From: Allobosea sp. TND4EK4
GTDB taxonomy: Bacteria > Pseudomonadota > Alphaproteobacteria > Rhizobiales > Beijerinckiaceae
DNA: 64,000 nucleotides
Reading direction: 5' to 3'
Assembly: GCF_900156025.1 (NCBI RefSeq)
Contig: NZ_FTMO01000008.1
Span: forward strand, 62,001 to 126,000
A program made the position numbers and the translations under genes. Positions 27,042 to 36,300 of this stretch are shown here, piece after piece; the stretch's first letter is position 1; every line of letters starts with the position of its first letter. The notes below the pieces were generated by a model, which was not told the origin of the DNA, searched no databases, and worked only from the letters and a program-made list of their open reading frames with translations.

Positions 27042-29218
27042 CAGTTGAGCTTGACCGTCATCCCCACGCCGATCGTCCGCCCCTGGCCGACGACGACGCC
27101 GATCGCCTGCGGTGTCAGATAGGAGGCGAAGGCCTCGTAGCGCTTGTCGAGGAGATTGCGGGCGAAGCCATAGACGCTCACATTGTCCTTCTCCACACCC
27201 GCCGTGAGATTGATGATGCTGTAACTCTTCAACCTGGTGTTGTTGACCGGGTCAGAGGCACGGCTGCTGACATACTGATATTCGGCGCGGCCGATCAGAC
27301 GGGCGCTGAACCGGCCCAGCGTCACCGGGTAGCGGGCATCGAGGGACAGGTTTCCCGTCCAGTCCGGGATATTCGGGACGACATTGCCGCTCCGCACGCC
27401 GGCCGCATCGGTGAGCGGCACGTTGACGATACGGGCATGCGTGTAGCCGACGCCGGCACGCAGTTTGAGCCAGTCAGTCAGTGCCGCGCGCCCTTCGAGT
27501 TCGAAGCCCTTCGTCTGATAGTCGTAAGGCATGAAGGCGAAGGTCGCGGTCGCCGGATTGTAGTTGAAGGTCGGGCCGTTCTTGACGTCGTTGAAGAACA
27601 CGGCGCCCGACGCATCGAAGCGTCCGTCGAGGCTGGAATACTTGACGCCCGCTTCGTAGCTCCAGCTCGTCGCGGCCTCGAACGGCTTCTCCGCGCGGCC
27701 CAGCGGGGCATTGGTGTTGAAGATCTCGAAACCGCCAGACGAATGCCCGCGCGAGATGCTGGCATAGGTCATCAGCTTCTCGGTCCAGGCATAGCTCAGC
27801 GAGGCCCGGCCCGTGAGATAGGTGTCGTCGTAGCTGTCGGACTGGTTGAAGAAGGGAACGCCCGGCATGGAGCCGTTGGCGACGTAGCGCCCTTTCATCC
27901 TCTGGTCGTCATGGGCCAGGCGCAGGCCGGTCGTCAGTGTCAGCTTGTCGACGATCGGCACGGAGGCTTCGCCGAAAGCGCCGAAGGTGTTGGTCGCAAT
28001 GTCGGTGTTGAAGTCGCCATTGGCGAGCGGCGAGAAGCTGCTCTTCATGTTGCGCTCGATCGCGTAATCGGAGCGAAAATAGCTCAGCCCCGCGACCCAT
28101 TTGATCGCGCTGCCCTCATGGGAGTTCAACCGGAGCTCCTGGCTGAAGACGTTTTCGCGCTGGTGTAACCGCCCCTTGTCCTGAAGCGGATTGGCCCAGA
28201 AGGCCGGCGTGCCGCCGAGGAAGCGGGAATAGAGGAAGGAATCGGTGGAATCCGCCAGGTTCACCGCATCGACGTGCTGGTAGCCGCTGACGGAGGTGAA
28301 ACGCGCGAAATCGAAGTCATGGACGATGGTGACGTGGCCACCGGCGATCTCGCGATCGGCCTTCTGGCGGATATCTGTTCCACTGACCGGAAAACCGGCC
28401 ATGCCGCGCAGCACGAACTGCGGAATATTGGTCTTCTCGTTGTTGTAGAAGCCGCCGATCGTGATCGTGGTGCCGGCGCCATTGGTGAAGCGCACTGCCC
28501 CCTTGCCGGCAGAGAGCTTCTGGTCGCCGTCCCTGCCGCCGATGATGCCGTTGCGGATGTCGCCGCCGAAATTGCTGAAGCGCAGGCTCGCCCGGCCGAA
28601 CACACGGTCGGGAACGAGTGTGCCGCCGACCGTCATTTCGCCGAGCCTGTAGCCATGCGAGCCGATCTCGGCGCGCCCGAGAACCTCGTAGGTCCCGTCA
28701 GGCTCGTTGGAGATGTAGTTGATCGCCCCGGCGAGCGTGCCGCGGCCATAGAGCGTTCCCTGCGGTCCTCGAAGGACTTCGACGTCGCGAATGTCGAGCG
28801 GCTGAATCCCTGCGCCCATCAGCGAGGTCGGCACGCCGTCGTAGGTCACGCCCACGGTGCTGTCGATGGAGTTCAACGGCCGCAGCAGGGCGCCCATGCC
28901 GCGAATGGAGAAATTGCTCTGCGTGGGATCGCCGATGTTCGAATAATGCAGGTTCGGAACCTGGCGAGTCAGCGAATTCGGTGCGTCGGCGACCGTGTTC
29001 GCCAGATCGGCTCCCGTGACGGCCGTCACGCTCATGGGAACGTCCTTGGCCAGTTCCTCGACCTTGCGCGCGGTCACGGTGACCTCGTCGAGCGCGATCG
29101 TCTCCCCGGCCTTGTCCTGCTGCGGGCGGCGCTGTTGGGCGGATGCGGATGGCGCGGCGACGAGCAGAGCGGCGAGAGCGGCGAGGCTGACGGTCGACGA
29201 CAGGCGGTTTCTGATCAT
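27041..29218 (-). CDS. TonB-dependent outer-membrane receptor (FyuA-like, siderophore uptake)
   Basis: A 725-residue outer-membrane receptor. The signal peptide (SLAALAALLVAAPSASA) is followed by a TonB box region (LDEVTVTARK). A plug domain follows with SIRGMGALLRP and the conserved VEVLRGPQGTLYGRGTLAGAINYI. A 22-strand barrel ends in GRTIGVGMTVKLN, which resembles the end of FyuA-type receptors. The length is usual for the family. The ATG overlaps the stop of the MFS gene and the stop overlaps the start of the ABC gene, so translation is coupled. It should bind a metal chelate at the surface and pass it to the periplasm using TonB energy. The ligand is not known; yersiniabactin-like chelates are suggested by the neighbours only. 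Confidence 0.9.
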   Translation of the reverse strand: MIRNRLSSTVSLAALAALLVAAPSASAQQRRPQQDKAGETIALDEVTVTARKVEELAKDVPMSVTAVTGADLANTVADAPNSLTRQVPNLHYSNIGDPTQSNFSIRGMGALLRPLNSIDSTVGVTYDGVPTSLMGAGIQPLDIRDVEVLRGPQGTLYGRGTLAGAINYISNEPDGTYEVLGRAEIGSHGYRLGEMTVGGTLVPDRVFGRASLRFSNFGGDIRNGIIGGRDGDQKLSAGKGAVRFTNGAGTTITIGGFYNNEKTNIPQFVLRGMAGFPVSGTDIRQKADREIAGGHVTIVHDFDFARFTSVSGYQHVDAVNLADSTDSFLYSRFLGGTPAFWANPLQDKGRLHQRENVFSQELRLNSHEGSAIKWVAGLSYFRSDYAIERNMKSSFSPLANGDFNTDIATNTFGAFGEASVPIVDKLTLTTGLRLAHDDQRMKGRYVANGSMPGVPFFNQSDSYDDTYLTGRASLSYAWTEKLMTYASISRGHSSGGFEIFNTNAPLGRAEKPFEAATSWSYEAGVKYSSLDGRFDASGAVFFNDVKNGPTFNYNPATATFAFMPYDYQTKGFELEGRAALTDWLKLRAGVGYTHARIVNVPLTDAAGVRSGNVVPNIPDWTGNLSLDARYPVTLGRFSARLIGRAEYQYVSSRASDPVNNTRLKSYSIINLTAGVEKDNVSVYGFARNLLDKRYEAFASYLTPQAIGVVVGQGRTIGVGMTVKLN

Positions 29219-30558
29219 GGCAGGCGGTCCTGGGCTGTAAGACGGCCCGACGATTCCAGTTTCGGCAGGCAGAATGGACGGGAGGCGAGGAGGCGCGTCG
29301 CGCCGAGGCAGGCGACGGTCAGGAGCGCGGCTCCGGCGAGAAAGGCGCCGCGATAGCCGACCTGGCCGGCAAACCAGCTCGCGCCGGCTCCGGCCAGAAT
29401 CGCGACGAGGGAATCGGCGCTCTGCAGCAGCGCGAAATCCGTGCCGGCTTGATGCGGCTGCACCCGGCTCATCATCAGGGTGAACAGCGCGACATAGGAC
29501 AGCGCGAAGACGGTGCTCTCAAGCAGGACCAGCACGGTCGTCGCAGCGCTCGCGGCAGGAAGGAACTGCGCCGCGACGGCCAGTCCCGCAAAGCACAGCG
29601 CGTGGGCGAGGCCCGTGAAGACGAGCATCCGGGTCGTGCCAAACCGCCCGAGCATAACAGGACCGCAGAAGGCGCCTGCGAGGCCGGCTGCTCCCATTCC
29701 GATCCCCGTGACCCAGCCGATGGTGGCCAGAGGGAACGCTGCGTCGACGAGGAAAGGCCCGATGATGGCGGCGCCGATCCGCCCGCCGAGCTGGTAGATG
29801 GCCAGGAAGACCAGGCCGTTGACGAAAGGGCGGTGGCGGAACGCCGATGCAAGCCGCACCTCGGAAGAGGCGGGACTCGACCAGGCCTGCTGTGACTGGA
29901 AGGTCGCGCTTCCAACCCAACCGATGATGCCGATCGCAACGAAGCTCGAGGCCAGGGCCAGCAGCGCCACAGCCCAACCCATCGCGCCGTAAATCTGAAA
30001 CCCCAGCGCGATGGCGAAGACATAGCCCAGATAGACCCCTGCGACCTGCGCACCGTTGGCGATTCCGCGACGGGTTGGGGGAATTGCCTCGACGGCGAGG
30101 GCATCGGTCGACAGGTCCTGTGCCGCGATCGCCGTCATGACCACGAAGAGCAGCGCGGCGAGCCACGGCATGGTCCCGGCGCCGGGCCTCAGCAGCGCGG
30201 CGAACGCGAAACAAGCGACGAGCGCGCACTGAGCCCTCAGGATCGCTTTCCGTCGCCGGAGCACGGAGCCCGCGACATAGCGATCGGTAGCCGGCCCCAT
30301 GAGCGGCTTCAGAACCACCGGCAGGAAGAGGAGATAACTCAACCCGATCAGGGCGAGCCCGATTCCTTGCTGTCGCAGCAGGGTCGGCACCACGAACTGC
30401 GCCATGCTCGCGCCGATTCCCTGGGCAGCGTAGAGGCCACCGAACACGAGCGCCGTTCGCCATACGTCGTTGCCGGGGCGCGTCGCCACACTCACCTGAT
30501 CCGCCTCCACAGGCTTTCCATTCACGTTACTGGCAGTTATGGCCCCCTCTGAATTCAT
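29215..30558 (-). CDS. MFS transporter (YbtX/AmpG-like)
   Basis: A 447-residue inner-membrane protein with about twelve predicted helices. Visible features are the N-terminal helix LVFGGLYAAQGIGASMAQFVVP, the loop PLMGPATDRY between helices 2 and 3, and STDALAVEAIPPTRRG in the central part, a pattern shared with AmpG- and YbtX-like permeases. The start at 30558 (MNSEGAITAS) is preferred; a 23-residue upstream extension would run into the promoter region shared with the AraC gene. The gene is first in the operon and overlaps the TonB receptor start. In the yersiniabactin cluster, YbtX-type permeases accompany the receptor and ABC pair; the substrate here is unproven. Confidence 0.85.
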   Translation of the reverse strand: MNSEGAITASNVNGKPVEADQVSVATRPGNDVWRTALVFGGLYAAQGIGASMAQFVVPTLLRQQGIGLALIGLSYLLFLPVVLKPLMGPATDRYVAGSVLRRRKAILRAQCALVACFAFAALLRPGAGTMPWLAALLFVVMTAIAAQDLSTDALAVEAIPPTRRGIANGAQVAGVYLGYVFAIALGFQIYGAMGWAVALLALASSFVAIGIIGWVGSATFQSQQAWSSPASSEVRLASAFRHRPFVNGLVFLAIYQLGGRIGAAIIGPFLVDAAFPLATIGWVTGIGMGAAGLAGAFCGPVMLGRFGTTRMLVFTGLAHALCFAGLAVAAQFLPAASAATTVLVLLESTVFALSYVALFTLMMSRVQPHQAGTDFALLQSADSLVAILAGAGASWFAGQVGYRGAFLAGAALLTVACLGATRLLASRPFCLPKLESSGRLTAQDRLP

Positions 30559-30659
30559 GCTAACGTGATCGGACAGATGAAGGCCCGGATCAGACGTTTT
30601 GCAGGACTTTCTTCGAATAACCTCCAACTATAGAATCGTTGTAAACTGAGGCGTTTCCC
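30559..30659. promoter_or_regulatory. Divergent promoter region between MFS operon and AraC gene
   Basis: About 100 bases, clearly more AT-rich than the flanking genes, especially 30600-30650 around CTATAGAATCGTTGTAAAC (30628-30646). An AraC-type activator of such clusters would bind here. Parts of the AT-rich stretch loosely resemble iron-response (Irr-type) boxes, but the match is too weak to call. Confidence 0.45.
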
Positions 30660-31706
30660 GTGACCGGCCAAACAACCCGGACCTATCACTCTGATGGCGT
30701 CAAAATCGCAGAACGGCTTCTTTGCTATGCGGACGATGATGCGCAACCACCATCCGTCGCGGAGGAGCTGGCGCTGCGCGGCGAGCAATCGCATGACTTC
30801 GAGGGCACCTATCGGCGCTTTGGCCTGAGGCCGGGCTTCAGCCTGTCAACCTGCGACGCCCGGGCCCGGCGGGACTTTCTCGGAACCGGCTCCTGCGCCG
30901 CAGGGCTCTCGCTCACGGTCATGCTGGACGGCAGCGGCGGCGGCTGGCTGACCGAGCCGCTGGAACTGGGGCAGAACAATCCGGTCGCCTACGCTCCGGC
31001 CACCACCTTCGTCTACTACACCGAGTTTCAGACGAAAGGGCGCTACCGGGCGGACGAGGGCGCGCGCTTCCTCACCGTCGAACTGCGTCTGGATAGCGAC
31101 TTCCTCGGGCGCTATGACGGAGCGCGGAAGCTGCTGACCAGCCTGGGGGGAGCGCATCCGATGACGCGGCTGCACGCCCCCGGCATCTGGATCGGCGCCG
31201 AGACAAGCTCGGCTGCCGCTCAGGCCTCGGCTCGGCGGATCATCGACCTGTCGCGCACCGATGTCGGCGGTTGCCGCGACGGTGAGATGGAGGCCCGCGC
31301 CCTCGACATCTTCACTGACCTGATGCAACGCCTCTCGGCCCCCGCTCCGCGGCGCCGCCGGGCCTCGCTGCGCGATGCGCCGATTCTGGTTCGGCTACGC
31401 GACAATCTGCTCAAACACCCGGAGCGACCATGGCCGCTGGAGCAGCTCGCACAGCAGGCGGGCATGAGCCTGACCCGTCTCAAAAGCGGCTTCCATGCCG
31501 AATTCGGCGTTCCGATCCACGCCTTCCTTCAACGCGCGCGGATCGAGCGTGCCTGCGATATGCTGGCACGTGATCCGCATCGCAGCATCACGGAGGTATC
31601 CCTCGCCGTCGGCTATGCCAATCCGAGCCATTTCGCGCAGATGTTTCGGAAGGCGACCGGCCTTCCACCATCCGCGTTTGCAGAGCGGATCCACTACAGG
31701 ATCTGA
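30660..31706 (+). CDS. AraC family transcriptional regulator (YbtA-like)
   Basis: A 348-residue regulator with a GTG start preceded by TGAGGC. The N-terminal 230 residues form a ligand-sensing region without a classic cupin signature. The C-terminal 100 residues hold the two AraC helix-turn-helices: PLEQLAQQAGMSLTRLKSGFHAEFG and SITEVSLAVGYANPSHFAQMFRKATG, then LPPSAFAERI. It is divergent from the MFS-TonB-ABC operon, the same arrangement as YbtA/PchR-type regulators that sense the internalised siderophore and activate uptake genes. Ligand identity is inferred from context only. Confidence 0.9.
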   Translation: MTGQTTRTYHSDGVKIAERLLCYADDDAQPPSVAEELALRGEQSHDFEGTYRRFGLRPGFSLSTCDARARRDFLGTGSCAAGLSLTVMLDGSGGGWLTEPLELGQNNPVAYAPATTFVYYTEFQTKGRYRADEGARFLTVELRLDSDFLGRYDGARKLLTSLGGAHPMTRLHAPGIWIGAETSSAAAQASARRIIDLSRTDVGGCRDGEMEARALDIFTDLMQRLSAPAPRRRRASLRDAPILVRLRDNLLKHPERPWPLEQLAQQAGMSLTRLKSGFHAEFGVPIHAFLQRARIERACDMLARDPHRSITEVSLAVGYANPSHFAQMFRKATGLPPSAFAERIHYRI

Positions 31707-32270
31707 ATGCCTCTTCCGTGCCGATGAAGCTATCGGGCGGGGCTGTGGGTGTCCGCTGTCGCATCGATCGTGTTGAAGACGTCGGCACTGGGTCGGCGGT
31801 CGATTGAGGCTGAAGGGATCGCTGAGAGGCGTTCGCCCTCATGCCGCCAGGGGCGGTGCTCCAGCCGGCATCGGCTTGGCCATCCCGGGTTCTGGCCGGC
31901 GGCTGCAAGGACAACTCGTCGCGGGCGCCGCATGGTCCTCGCAGGCGCAGCCGATCGAATTCAGGATGCGCTTCAGAGGCGCAAAACAGCATCCCGACTT
32001 TCTTCCTCTCGCGTCGCGGGGTTACGCCGGCATCGGTGGCGGCGATGCCGCGCGCATGGCGCGGGCGCCTTCGTCGATGGAGCGCAGGAGCTTGCGGGCA
32101 GGCTCCTTCAGGCAGCAACGCTGCGTCTCAGCGAGGGTTGCGGCGTGTCTCTGGACGCCCGTCGCCGGATGTCACAATCGGGTAGCGCAAGCCTGATACC
32201 GGCAGCGTGCATGCGTAGCGCACTCCCACGCCTAGAAATTGTGGCAGGATTTGCAGGGCCATAGGCCAAT
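31707..32270. other. Intergenic stretch with no convincing gene
   Basis: About 560 bases between the AraC gene and the next regulator. Openings occur on both strands but they overlap each other, lack ribosome sites and show Arg/Pro/Ser-rich shadow composition. One plus-strand frame near 32070-32170 reads AFVDGAQELAGRLLQAA, which looks more protein-like and may be a remnant of a lost gene; no family could be named. Confidence 0.5.
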
Positions 32271-33182
32271 ATGAACGTCAATCTGCTGCATCTGCGGTCG
32301 TTCTATGCCGTCGCCAAGGAACGCAGCGTCTCCAAGGCGGCGCGACGTCTCAACATATCGCAGCCGACCCTGTCCAAGCAGGTCAAGGCGCTCGAAGAAC
32401 GCCACAAGATCAAGCTCCTCGAGGGCCGGCGGCCGCCTTTGTCGCTGACGCCGGCGGGTCACGCCCTCATGGAAAAGGCCGACGTGCTGTTCGGCACCGC
32501 CAACGAGATCGATGCGATCCTCGGCGCCGCCGCCATCGACAGCGACAGGCTGCTACGCGTTGGAACGGATTCGCCGCCTTATGCGGCCGCGTTTCTCGCG
32601 GCGCTGACGGCGCGCGTTCCCCAGCTGCATTTTCGCGTGACGATCGCGAATGCGTCGCAGACGGCCAGCTTGCTGACCAGTGCGCAGATCGATCTCGGGA
32701 TCATTTGCGAGCCGATCATCCAGAGCGACTACAGCTACGTGCCGCTCTACGTCGATCGTCTCGTCGCGATCGTCCCGGTCGCCTGGACCGTGTCGGATCC
32801 GGTCCCGCTCTCCTACATCGTCGAGCAGCCCCTGCTGGTGCGCGAGCCGACCTCCCGGACACTGGCGGCCGTCAAGCGTCTCTTTGCCGAGGCCGAACTC
32901 GTTCCCCAGCGGATCGTCGAGCTTCACACCCGCGAAATGATCCGGGAGGCGGTGGCGCAGGGGCTCGGCATCAGCCTGATGTTCGAGAGGGAGTGCCCGC
33001 CGGATCTGCGCATCCGCGTCCTGCCGATCGATTCAACCTCGATGGCCCTCTATGCCAAGGGCTATCTCGCTGTGCGGAGCGAACATCAGCGGATTCCGCT
33101 GATCCGCGCGGCGCTCGATGTCGGCAGGGAGATGCTGGGCTCGAATGTGACCGAGGCAAATGTGACCGAGGCAAGACGATAG
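32271..33182 (+). CDS. LysR family transcriptional regulator
   Basis: A 303-residue regulator. The N-terminal winged helix reads LLHLRSFYAVAKERSVSKAARRLNISQPTLSKQVKALE (residues about 5-42), followed by a substrate-binding domain. The C-terminus ends in a direct repeat (NVTEANVTEA) made by a 15-bp tandem duplication. The secreted phosphodiesterase gene starts 136 bases downstream on the same strand, so it may be the target, though LysR proteins more often control divergent genes. The effector is unknown; a phosphorus-related signal is only a guess from the neighbour. Confidence 0.92.
   Translation: MNVNLLHLRSFYAVAKERSVSKAARRLNISQPTLSKQVKALEERHKIKLLEGRRPPLSLTPAGHALMEKADVLFGTANEIDAILGAAAIDSDRLLRVGTDSPPYAAAFLAALTARVPQLHFRVTIANASQTASLLTSAQIDLGIICEPIIQSDYSYVPLYVDRLVAIVPVAWTVSDPVPLSYIVEQPLLVREPTSRTLAAVKRLFAEAELVPQRIVELHTREMIREAVAQGLGISLMFERECPPDLRIRVLPIDSTSMALYAKGYLAVRSEHQRIPLIRAALDVGREMLGSNVTEANVTEARR
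33144..33173 (+). repeat. 15-bp in-frame tandem duplication at the LysR C-terminus
   Basis: AATGTGACCGAGGCA occurs twice in a row and encodes NVTEA twice, just before the stop codon. It probably arose by replication slippage and is harmless in the tail. Confidence 0.9.
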
Positions 33183-33317
33183 CGCTCGATATCGTCCGAC
33201 AAACGGTTGTTCTAACTATTGCCACGATAGCCAATATGCATTGGTCCGCCTGCGTCGCGGTCGATAGACCCCGCCTCATCCGCCTCTCTCTGGCGCGGTC
33301 GATCGGGGAAGACGCAC

Positions 33318-36300
33318 ATGACCAAGCACGTCGTTTTTGTGGGCCTTGACGGTGTCCAGTACAGCGAGCTGCTGCAGCTCGGCGCAAACGGCATTACCAA
33401 TCTCGACCACCTCGAGGGCTATGCCGGCGGTGTTCAGGGCAGCGCGACCCAGCAGGGCACCGTCAGCGGGCCCGGCTGGTCGACGCTCCTGACCGGCGTC
33501 TGGGCGAACGAGCACGGCATCACCGGCAACTCGAATTCGCCGATCAACCCGGCGGTGCAGAGCCTGTTCGAGCGCATCGACAGCGGCATTCAGGGTGCGA
33601 AGATCGCCTCGATCGTGCATTGGGGCGACATCAACACCGGCCATTTCGGCGATGAGACCGGCCTGCGCGACGGCAGCTCGATCGTCGACTACGAGGCTCA
33701 CGGCATCTCCGACGCGGCCGTGACGCAGCGCGGCGTCGACCTGATCACGAACGAGGCGCCGGACTTCACCTTCCTCCATCTCGACGATCCCGACGGCGTC
33801 GGCCACTCGGTCGGCTTTGGCGCCGCCTATGACCAGCAGCTCAAGACCACGGCCGCGCAGGTCAACGACATCATGGTCGCCGTGGCGGAGCGGATGGCCG
33901 CCAATCCAGGCGAAGAGTGGATGGTCATCGTCTCGACCGACCACGGCCGCAACGCCGCCGGCACCGGCCATGGCGGCCAGTCGGCCGGCGAACGCCAGAT
34001 CTTCATGGCCTCGAATGTCGAGCTGTCCTCATCCGGCGCGGCGGCACAGACCTCGGTCGCCGCCACGATCCTCGACTTCCTCGGCCTCGACGCGACGGGC
34101 GTCAATGGCCCGTCCCTGCTCGACAAGGATGCGGCCGATATCCGCGCGCCCTATCTGCTCGAAGCCCGGGGCGATGATCTCCAGAACGTGCCGGTCGATG
34201 CGCCGCTGACGCTCATCCTGAGCGAGCGCGTGCAGAAGGGCGAGGGCCTGATCACGATCCACCGCGCCAGCGACGGCGCCGTGATCGAGACGATCGATGT
34301 CGGCTCCGACCAGGTCAGCATCTCGGCCGGCGTGGTCACCGTGCATCCCTCGGCGCCGCTTGCCATCGCCACCGGGTACTACGTCAATGTCGATGCTGGC
34401 GCCTTCATCGATTTCGCTGTCGGCGGCGCGGAAGCCGTGCGGCTGTTCAGCGAGAATTTCGAACAGCTGACGGCCGATCTTCAGGGCTATGCGAGCGCGA
34501 CGGAAAAGAAGGACGCGGATACGACCGACTGGACCGCGAATGCGCCGGACGGCTGGACGATCGACAACGGCACCACGCCGAGGGGCACCATGAGCGGCGG
34601 TACCGCTGCCGGTGGCCCGCAGGAATTCTACGGCTGGACCTTCCACGACAAGAACGCCTGGATCGATACGGCCTACAATCAGAACCGCTCCCAGTTCACC
34701 AAGGGCCAGGGCGTCGTCGCTGTGGCGGATCCGGACGAATATGACGACATTGCCGCCAGCAGCGGCGGCGGCACCAGCGGCATTCTCGCCAACGGCGGCT
34801 ACAAGACGCTTCTGACCACCTCCGCGATCAATGTCGCCGGCCTGGTGGACAACAAGGCGACCCTGACCTTCGACAGCTCCTGGCGGCAGGAGACCTATCA
34901 GGAAGCGCGCGTCATCGTGACGTTCGACAACGGTCAGACGGTCGAGCTCATGCACTGGAACTCGGGCAGGGCCGGCGCCGGCGGCGTCTTCAAGGCCGAC
35001 GCGACGAACGAGACGGTCACGCTCACGATCGATATTCCGGAGGGCGCGACCACAGCGACCATCGGCTTCGACATGGTGAATGCCGGCAACAACTGGTGGT
35101 GGGCGATCGACAACATCGCCGTCGATGCCCTGCGCCCGGGTGCGAATGACGGCAACGCCTTCGCCGGCATCAACGACACGACGAGCTGGAACTTCACGAC
35201 CTCGTCCGACACGCCCTTGCCGCAGATCGTCAGCGTCACTCCCGCTGACGATGCGGGGAATGTCGCGCCCGACGCCCCGCTGGTCATCACCTTCGACGAG
35301 GCGGTGCGCACCGGACAGGGCTCGATCGTCATTCACCGGGCCGATGGCAGCATCGCCGAGACGATCTCGGTCGGCTCCGAGCGGGTGAGCATCGCGGGCG
35401 CAGTCGTGACTGTGCATCCCGGGGCGGACCTGGCCTATGGCACCGGCTACTATGTCAGCATCGATGCCGGCGCCTTCGTCGATCTCGATACCGCGCAGGG
35501 CAATGCTTTCGCGGGCATCGACGATGCCGCAGCCTGGAACTTCACGACCGCGGCCGACAAGGATGCGCCTGACGTCGCTAGCCTTGCGCCCGCCGACGAT
35601 GCCGGAAACATCGCGCCGAACGCGGCCCTCGTCGTCACCTTCGACGAAGCGGTGCGCAAGGGCACGGGCACGATCGTTCTGCACCGCGCCGATGGCAGCA
35701 TCGTCGAGACGATCGACGTGGCTTCCGATGCGGTCGCGATCGACGGCAAAACCGTCACGGTCCAGCCGGGCGCGGCGCTCGCAACCGGCGACTATTATGT
35801 GACGGTCACCGCCGGGGCCTTCGAGGACCTCGCCCTGACCAACGAGAAGGTGCTGTTCAGCGAGAACTTCGAGGAACTCACCCCGCTGTTGCACTCCTAC
35901 AGCAGCCCGACCGAGACCGTGGACAGCGACCCGACCGATTGGACCGCGACGCTGCCCGAGGGCTGGACGCATATCAACGGTACGCCGGCCGGCGGTCCGC
36001 AGGAATTCTTCGGCTGGACCTTCCACGACAAGGAGGCATGGACCGCCACGGCGGGTGACCAGGGTCGCAGCGGCTTCACCAAGGGCCAGGGCGTCGTCGC
36101 GGTGGCCGATGGCGACGAGTATGACGATGGCCGCTCGATCGGTCCCAACCTGTACAAGACGCTGCTGCGCACGGCGGATTTCGCCGTCACCGGGCTTCAG
36201 GACAACAAGGCGACCCTGACGTTCGACAGCTCCTGGCTGCCGGAAGAGCCGCAGGAGGTGCGCCTCGTCGTGACCTTCGACAATGGCGCGACCGCGGAGC

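Noticed and set aside
31588..32264. Overlapping 170-codon frames on both strands after the AraC gene
   Set aside because: They overlap each other, lack ribosome sites and show no family pattern, so neither was called as a gene.
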